DNA of 64,000 nucleotides from Desulfomonile sp963700305 (GTDB lineage Bacteria; Desulfobacterota; Desulfomonilia; Desulfomonilales; Desulfomonilaceae): positions 62,001 through 126,000 of the forward strand of contig CAVOXB010000019.1 of the NCBI GenBank assembly GCA_963700305.1, read 5' to 3'. Positions 58,157 to 64,000 of the stretch are shown piece by piece. Position numbers and translations under genes: made by a program. Positions within the stretch are counted from its first letter, which is position 1. Each line of letters begins with the position of its first letter. Under the pieces are notes generated by a model. The model did no database searches, was not told the origin of the DNA, and saw only the letters and a list, made by a program, of their open reading frames with translations.

Positions 58157-59676
58157 TTAGCCCGAATCGCACAGGCACATCATCCTCCTTCGCGCTTCGA
58201 GAAGTATCTCGTTCGACGCATGCCCCCCAACCAGCCGAACGATAAGGTGTCGAGAGTGTGTGAGCACACGTCCCGGCGCCTTGATCAGCCAGAAGCGAAT
58301 CGCCTTGAGACGACGATTTACCCAGCTTCCCCCCAATACCAAGCGCTTCATGGCCGAATTCAGATTGAACGCAAGAATCATGATCTGCCACCATGCGGCA
58401 TTGGCTCCAAAAAGACCGGAAGGAAACTTCCCTCCTGCCAGGTCCTCCTTCATGATCGAATGCGCTTCTTCAGACTTCCCGCACCGGCCTCGATACCACC
58501 AGATGAGTTCATCGGCCGCACAGTCTCGGTTCGTCACAATGCCCGTAACCTTGTTACTTCACTCTCCCCCAATTCATGGTCTGAAACGGCAAACTCAGCT
58601 GATCATCCAGGCCGGGGAGGGCCTGCTGTTCGAGGGCTTCACGAATCGCAAGATACCGATACTCCGGACCGTGCTTCTTGCGCCCAGCCCACGTGGGCAC
58701 GAAACAGACTTCAGCATACTCCTGGCACGTATCCACCAGCTTCCCCTTCAACTCTCGATACAAAGGCTGCCAATCCTCGTCCGCTACATCTGCCACTGCT
58801 TGCCGATATGCCTCGTTCACCGGCGCTCCCACAGCGAAACCTCTGGTCCCGAATCGTTTATTTTTCCCCTCAGCGCAGTATTTGAGGAGATCCTCTTGAT
58901 ATCCTGCCGCATCCGAACGCAGATACACCGTCTTCACGCCAGAGGGCACAAACCCCAACGTTTGCTCGAATGCACGGAGAAGATCATAATTGGCGGGAAC
59001 ATTGCCGTCTCGGAATTCGCTGAACAGGATGAGTCGCTGCTCGGCCCAATAAAAGTTCAGCGGCTGATACGCCTTGTATTTCAGGTAACAATATTCCGCC
59101 TCCTTCTTGTGCGTCTGTGACACGGTTGCGTCCATGTCCACGGTAGCCGTGGTCTCCGGAGATTTCCTCTGCATCTCTGCCGCAAAGCCCGCATTGCACT
59201 CGATCAAACCCATCAGATGCTCCGTGGGCCGGTGAATGAAAGCCTTATGGGGCTCCTTTTGCTTCTCCTGCTCGAAATCGTGAAAACACGCCAGCCACTC
59301 ACGGATAATGGTCTCAGACGGCACTGTCCGGGTCCTTGCTTTGCGCCACCGTCTTCTCAGCGCCCGCTTTTCCGAACCCGTTCGACCATAGCCCTCAATC
59401 TCCCGAAGAAATCGACAGAAACCCCTCGTCACTCTCCAGTACCCTGACATCGTCAACGCAGTCTCCTCCCGCAACATTCAACCAGATCAGCGGCAGCGCC
59501 ATCTGTTCGTCCGTCCAGCCCTGATTACCCTGACGAACCCGAACATGCTCGGATATGAGGCGCCCTAAACCCATCGCATGAGCGAATTCCACGTATGCAG
59601 GCAGCCCCGCAAGCGCTGTGAGCCCCCCGTCTCTCTTTTCTATTTCATACTGGAATGGAAGAAGACCTTGTGCCAT
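58157..59676 (-). mobile_element. IS1380-family insertion element, transposase frameshifted
   Basis: Transposase of about 500 residues in three frames (shifts near 59420 and 58550). DDE parts: TVDMDATVSQ (first Asp), YLRSDAAGY (second Asp), and WWYRGRCGKSEEAHSIMKED, the Y-R-E-K signature of the IS1380/IS4 group with the catalytic Glu. GAGGTGAA precedes ATG 59676. CCCCTGA occurs facing inward near 58070 and again at 59739-59745, so ends at about 58.07 and 59.75 kb (1.68 kb, normal for IS1380) are possible, but I see no target duplication. The two shifts may be real inactivation or errors. Confidence 0.85.
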
Positions 59677-59727
59677 ACTCGCTTCACCTCGTTGGTGATA
59701 GATTCTTCGTGGTAAAAGCATTCTATC

Positions 59728-59759
59728 CCCCTGAAACCTCAGGGGCAACGAGGTTTTTT
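59728..59759. terminator. Hairpin with T run at right end of IS
   Basis: CCCCTGA-AACC-TCAGGGG stem followed after eight bases by six T on the plus strand. It can act as a terminator or as the outer end of the IS1380 element. Confidence 0.4.
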
Positions 59760-59762
59760 ACT

Positions 59763-60062
59763 TTTCTTGACCCGCGATCTAGGGTCGGCTGGAGAGCAGG
59801 ATTCAGTTGCGCGCAGAGAAAGGGCGTTGATCCCAGATATGTACAATTGCGAGCCAAGCGAGGCAATCTCGTGCGCGGCGAAAATGGGCATTGCTTAGTC
59901 GTGTCTCTTCGGCAGCGCCGGATATGAAGTAATCGAGCAGATCTCTAGAAACTGCGAAAAATTCAAGAAAGGGACTTGCTCAACGTGGTATTATTGACTC
60001 AGGAGATCCCAATTTTTTTACAATCCTCAAATCGAGAAATTCATAAACAGGGTTTGATCATA
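59763..60062. other. Gap between IS and CHAT gene
   Basis: No gene or clear signal seen. The promoter of the TPR-CHAT gene should lie here. Confidence 0.4.
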
Positions 60063-62828
60063 ATGAATATATTGATTCCCCTCTCTTGCGTACTAATTTT
60101 GGTGGGTATCAACGGAACCGCTTCAGGATCCGAAAACTGGTTATTCAAAGGCCAGCCAAAAGAGGGAGGCGAACATTACGATACCTCTGCCGCTCTTGAA
60201 AAAAGCAAAAGGGAGCGAGCCCAACTACTGAACTTGTGCGACGCTAAAATACCCGGTTTGAAGCAAAGCGGATCGGGTTCGATCAAAGACCCGGCAACAG
60301 AAGTCACTGCGCTAATGTCTTGCGGTCTAATCTACGGAGTGGATCACCAGAAGGACAAATCAGGGCTTTGCTTCGATAGGGCACTCGCCATTGCGAGAAA
60401 TACAGGAGATGCAGCGAGAGAAAGACTGATACTGAGCAATCTGGCAATAGTGCGCACTCTTTGGGGGCAGTTGTCCGAAGCTCTTGAATGCTGCAACTCA
60501 GCGATTCAGATCAGCGCCCAGTCCAAGGATTTTAAAAACCAGTCCCAGGTACTAAATCAGATGGGGCAAATTTATATGTTCAGGGGCCAATACAGTCAGG
60601 CCCAGGAGCACTTGCAGAAGGCCCTTTCCATAGCGCCGACAGACCAGGATCTGTGGCTCATTGAGGATAATCTGGGACAGCTCCGCGAAAACTGCGGACT
60701 TCACGAAAAAGCCAAGCAGCATTACGAAAATGGTCTTGAAATAAAAAGACGTTTTAATCTAACCGGGGCCGAAGTAGCATCATACATTCATTTGGGGAGG
60801 ATTCACGAGCAACTCGGGGATCAGGACAAGGCTTTGGCAGCGTTGCAGAAAGGACTGGATCTGTCAAAAGCTCGGGGTTTCCCGATTGACAATTTCGACG
60901 ATCAGATTGGAAATCTTCTCCTGCATAAGGGCGACATAACCCGAGCGGAGCCTTTCATTAGAAATGGGGGCTTCTGGATGTCTCTGGGAAGGATCTATCT
61001 AGCGAAATCTCAATGGCGAGAAGCTGAGAAATATTACCGAAAGCTTTTGGTCTGGTCGGAGGACAGAGAATTAGCAGATTACCTTTTTATAGCAAACACA
61101 GGTCTGGGAACAACTTTTGAAAAACTCGAAGATTTCCCCAAAGCTGCGGATCATTTTCGAGCCGCGGTGAGTATGGGCGAAGACCTGAGGCAAAGCCTCA
61201 CCGTCCCTGAAAGGGCTCGGTTTTACAATGTCAGGGCTGGAGGGTTCTCCGAACGGCTCCGTACGAAGGACTGGCTCGCGTGCTGTTGAAGATGAACAAG
61301 CCTGCAGAATCGCTGGAAATATCCGAACATATTAAGGCTAGGTCATTCGCTGATACATTCTCAAGGCGTCCCGAAGCTTTGTCCCATGATTTGCCGCAGT
61401 ACCTGCTGATTAGGGATAGGTCGTTGAACGAGGAACTCGCAGCAGCATTAAAGGAGCTTCAAAATGCCCGAATCCAAGGAGATCGCACGGCGGCGGAAAA
61501 GCTTGCGCCAAGGGCATCCGAAACAAGATCTATACTCGAAGCGCATATAGACGATTTGCGTGCTCGATATCCTCTGTTTGCAGCGACAAAATACCCTCAA
61601 TCCATGAATCCGGAACGCATGGCCTTGAAGGAATCAGAGTGGATCGTGTCGTACAGACGTAACTGATACGGGGATCGTCATCCATCTCATGCGAGGCGGG
61701 CAGATTGTTCGATCCATGTTCCAGCCCGTCTCGCGCAAGGACCTGGATTTGATCATCTCTCAATTCAGAAGCTCAATGGAAATGGCTTCCGCAGACCAGA
61801 TACCCGAAAAATTGAAATCTTTCGACCTAAATCTGGGGAAGCGACTCGCGGATCTTCTCATTGCGGACGCCCTCGCGTATGTGCCTGAAACTGCTGCTTT
61901 GATGATAGCGCCTGACGATTGCCTTTGCATACTGCCATTCGAAATGTTGCCCTTGAATACGGGAGGAACCATAAAGGCGGATAAGAAAGTTCCCTATGTT
62001 GAGGGAGTCAAGTTCCTGGGTGACCGCAATCCCATCAACTATTGCCAATCTTTGACCGCATTGAGTCTGGCCCGAACTCTCGGAGTGCGGGATTCAAACG
62101 GAAACAGGCTCCTCGTAGTCGCGGACCCAGTGTTCCAGTTGAATGATGAAAGGGCGCAAAAGAGGGGGCAAACAAAGCGAGCACCCGACGGTGTCAATTA
62201 TTTTACGGAATTGATGGGTGCCCTGCAGACCGCTGCCAATCAAGATCACGGATTTGATAGGCTGCCGGAAACGGCTCACCTTGCTCAGTCTCTTAGCACG
62301 ATGTTCCCAGGGAGATCGGATGTGCTTTCAGGCCTGGAGGCAACCAAGCGCAATCTTCTCGAAAAATTGGGATCAGAAAAAAGTAACTACGAAACTGTCG
62401 TGATTGCCACTCATGGCTGTTTTGGACACGCGACTCCTGGTGCAACGGAGCCGGTGCTCGTACTGACAACCGTCCCGCCGGGAGTTGATGGGCTGCTGCG
62501 CATGAGTGAAGTGACCGGCTTGAAGATCAACGCGGATGTTGTTGCCTTGACCGGTTGTCAAACCGGTTTGGGCAGGTTGATTACCGGTGAGGGTGTCATG
62601 GGAATGGGGCGGGCCTTCCAATATGCCGGGGCAAGAAGTGTGCTCATGAGCTTGTGGTCAGTGGAAGAGCATGCATCCGTCAAACTGGTGGAGCAATTCC
62701 TTCAATTTCGCAAGGCAGGAAAAAGCAAACTGGAGGCTCTCGCTATGGCCCGAAATAGCATACGGCAGGAAGGATATGATCATCCGTTCTTTTGGGCAGC
62801 GTTTGTACTGGCGGGGGATGCAGATTGA
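60063..62828 (+). CDS. Exported TPR-CHAT protease-like protein (frameshifted)
   Basis: About 920 residues in three frames (shifts near 61262 and 61650). Signal peptide (NILIPLSCVLILVGINGTASG) from ATG 60063; at least six TPR units (QVLNQMGQIYMFRGQYSQAQEHL; ASYIHLGRIHEQLGDQDKAL); then a C-terminal CHAT domain with the caspase-like dyad His in VVIATHGCFG and Cys in ALTGCQTGLGR, plus the closing HPFFWAAFVL motif. TPR-CHAT proteins are caspase-fold proteases or scaffolds in conflict and regulated cell-death systems, and also occur singly as exported proteins. The signal peptide argues for a periplasmic or surface role here. Confidence 0.85.
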
Positions 62829-62874
62829 AAGTAGTCTTCTCTTGCTGAACTATTTGCACCTTGCAGTAGACCTG

Positions 62875-63108
62875 TCAATGAATCATTCCGTCTTGTGTTG
62901 CTTTAACCAGCTCGCGCAGGTCACGCATTGGGATGGAAGTCGGAGATTCTCCTTCAAAACCAAGTACTAGCTCACCTTCGGAAGTAATAGTCAAAGCGAA
63001 ATAACCATAGGGATATTGCGCTATCAAGGTAGCACTTGAGCAAGGCTCGTCGGCGACTAGCGTGCGTGTGTCCAGAATGATGGTAGTAAGCATTTGTTCG
63101 TCAGCCAT
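62875..63108 (-). CDS. Small hypothetical protein
   Basis: About 77 residues, acidic, convergent with the TPR-CHAT gene. AAAGGTGA before ATG 63108 fixes the start against the in-frame GTG at 63117. Alternating strands are likely (TTIILDTRTLVAD; YGYFALTITSEGELVLGFEG). No family recognised. Confidence 0.5.
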   Translation of the reverse strand: MADEQMLTTIILDTRTLVADEPCSSATLIAQYPYGYFALTITSEGELVLGFEGESPTSIPMRDLRELVKATQDGMIH

Positions 63109-63498
63109 TTTTGTCACCTTTCCTGCCAGCGCTTGGGTGCTGCCACACCGAGGATCATTAAGAATCTGTCTTTTTCTTCGCCCTATTGGTTCCTGGAATC
63201 AAGCTGAAGTGATACACTTTTCTTGGCAATTCGGCAGCGAAGCCGAACTGTTTCTCTTCTCTGCTTTTCTGATGATTGTGCAAAATGTCCGATTTCCCGG
63301 CTCTCTTTTTAGGTGAACGCAAAAACACGCCCTTGACAGCTTCATCCCATTAACTAAACTGTAGCGCCGAGCATGGGTCGTCCAACAATCATAAGTATGT
63401 AAATACTGTGGCCGGTCCCGCGAGTTTTCGCATACCGGTTGTTCGCAGTGCGGATTATTTCACTATTCCGACCGTAAATGTACACTACAGGAGAGCGA
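63109..63498. other. Gap before right-edge gene
   Basis: About 390 bases between divergent genes. No gene or clear promoter hexamers identified. Confidence 0.4.
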
Positions 63499-64000
63499 AT
63501 GCGCAAAAGAATGATCAGTCTGGAAGAGGAAAGTAGGGACGTTCGATTCAAGATACATAGATTGATTAATCAAGGTTTTACAGAACTTCATGCCCTCGCA
63601 CGCGTATTTCCGGGCGATCCCAACCGCCGCCGCCGTTTGAAGATGTGGCAACAGCAAGGGCTCTGGCCGATTCCGGTCGGTGAGCTGGAACTATGGCATT
63701 CAGACAACGGTTCCTCCGGTGAGGCGGAACTGAAGACCCCCTCGCAGAATGCAGCTCCTTTGGCAATCAACCGAATGCACATCAATGAATACAAGAATTC
63801 GTTACGGAAGTTGTTCGGCAGGAAATATCACGTTTGTTCAACAACGTAGCAATCTGTCCCATACCTAAAACCGGAAAAAAAGGTCGCCGCGCCATCAAGA
63901 AGGCGTTTACCGTGCCCTCGGATCTATGGACTGAGATCGAAGCACTGTTTCCAGGCGAGGTCATGAGCAACGTGATTTCCGCTGCCCTGCGGCTGTACGT
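63499..64000 (+). CDS. Bipartite DNA-binding protein, HTH plus RHH-like, 3' partial
   Basis: Two frame pieces joined near 63820; runs past the window edge. The first part (FKIHRLINQGFTELHALARVF) resembles a small HTH; after the shift comes a basic hinge (GKKGRRAIKKAFTVP) and SDLWTEIEALFPGEVMSNVISAALRLY, which looks like a ribbon-helix-helix unit. The layout recalls the regulator at 11584-12234. AGGAG six bases before ATG 63499 decides the start. Probably a plasmid- or island-type regulator. Confidence 0.5.

Noticed and set aside
58260..59120. 286-residue plus-strand ORF
   Set aside because: Antisense shadow of the IS1380 transposase, whose DDE motifs are on the minus strand.

Overview
The window looks like chromosomal DNA of a deltaproteobacterium (Desulfobacterota, perhaps the Syntrophobacter/Desulfomonile neighbourhood). 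The reasons are a glmU-dusB-fis-zapB-zapA-6S RNA-rny core block, an IHF-alpha gene, and a very large stock of PAS-type hybrid histidine kinases, two of them with periplasmic c-heme (CxxCH) sensor domains. The assignment rests on gene content only. A reader should know first that many genes are broken by single-base frameshifts, often in short homopolymers. The breaks hit genes that should be essential or strongly conserved (rny, fis) as well as accessory ones, so many are probably sequence errors. I annotate such genes as one CDS with the shift noted, and call a gene a pseudogene only where real truncation or decay is visible.

Layout. 1-0.8 kb: MNT nucleotidyltransferase plus HEPN protein (toxin-antitoxin type), cut by the window edge. 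1.0-4.6 kb: IHF alpha, a lipoprotein, a secreted protein, a membrane protein, a cupin, a remnant resembling the end of an IHF gene, and a frameshifted GyrI-like protein. 5.4-14.1 kb: an apparent integrated replicon. It has two small ORFs, an iteron cluster with a purine/AT-rich stretch, a 1,414-residue primase-helicase, a regulator whose promoter sits between two inverted operator copies, a tyrosine integrase, and a cargo gene with a HEPN-like R-x4-H motif that overlaps the integrase stop. 14.3-14.5 kb: a truncated IS200/IS605 TnpA.

14.6-34.5 kb: a 20-kb block read entirely on the minus strand. It holds a CheB-CheR-PAS protein, a 1,719-residue kinase with ten PAS domains, a GAF/PAS kinase with a coupled receiver, two paralogous c-heme sensor kinases, a receiver-only regulator and a receiver/DUF4388 protein. 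This is a dense sensory island; the shared domains and a short motif repeated behind several of the genes point to tandem duplication. 35.1-37.8 kb: a small zinc-ribbon protein, then an excisionase-like and integrase module 3' of tRNA-Ala(CGC), a typical island attachment end. 38.2-40.6 kb: a decayed, truncated PAS kinase.

40.8-51.6 kb: mostly core genes (metallophosphoesterase with an internal Tat motif, MltD-like transglycosylase, small histidine kinase, nicotinamidase-like hydrolase, RNase Y, 6S RNA, ZapA, ZapB-like, Fis, DusB, GlmU, LOG-like protein). 52.1-55.7 kb: a TPR/proline-rich membrane protein, an unidentified fragment and a heparinase II/III-like protein. 56.4-57.9 kb: a PilZ protein and an anti-sigma/STAS pair. 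58.1-59.7 kb: an IS1380-family element. 60.1-62.8 kb: an exported TPR-CHAT protease-like protein. The right edge carries a bipartite HTH/RHH-type DNA-binding gene that runs out of the window.
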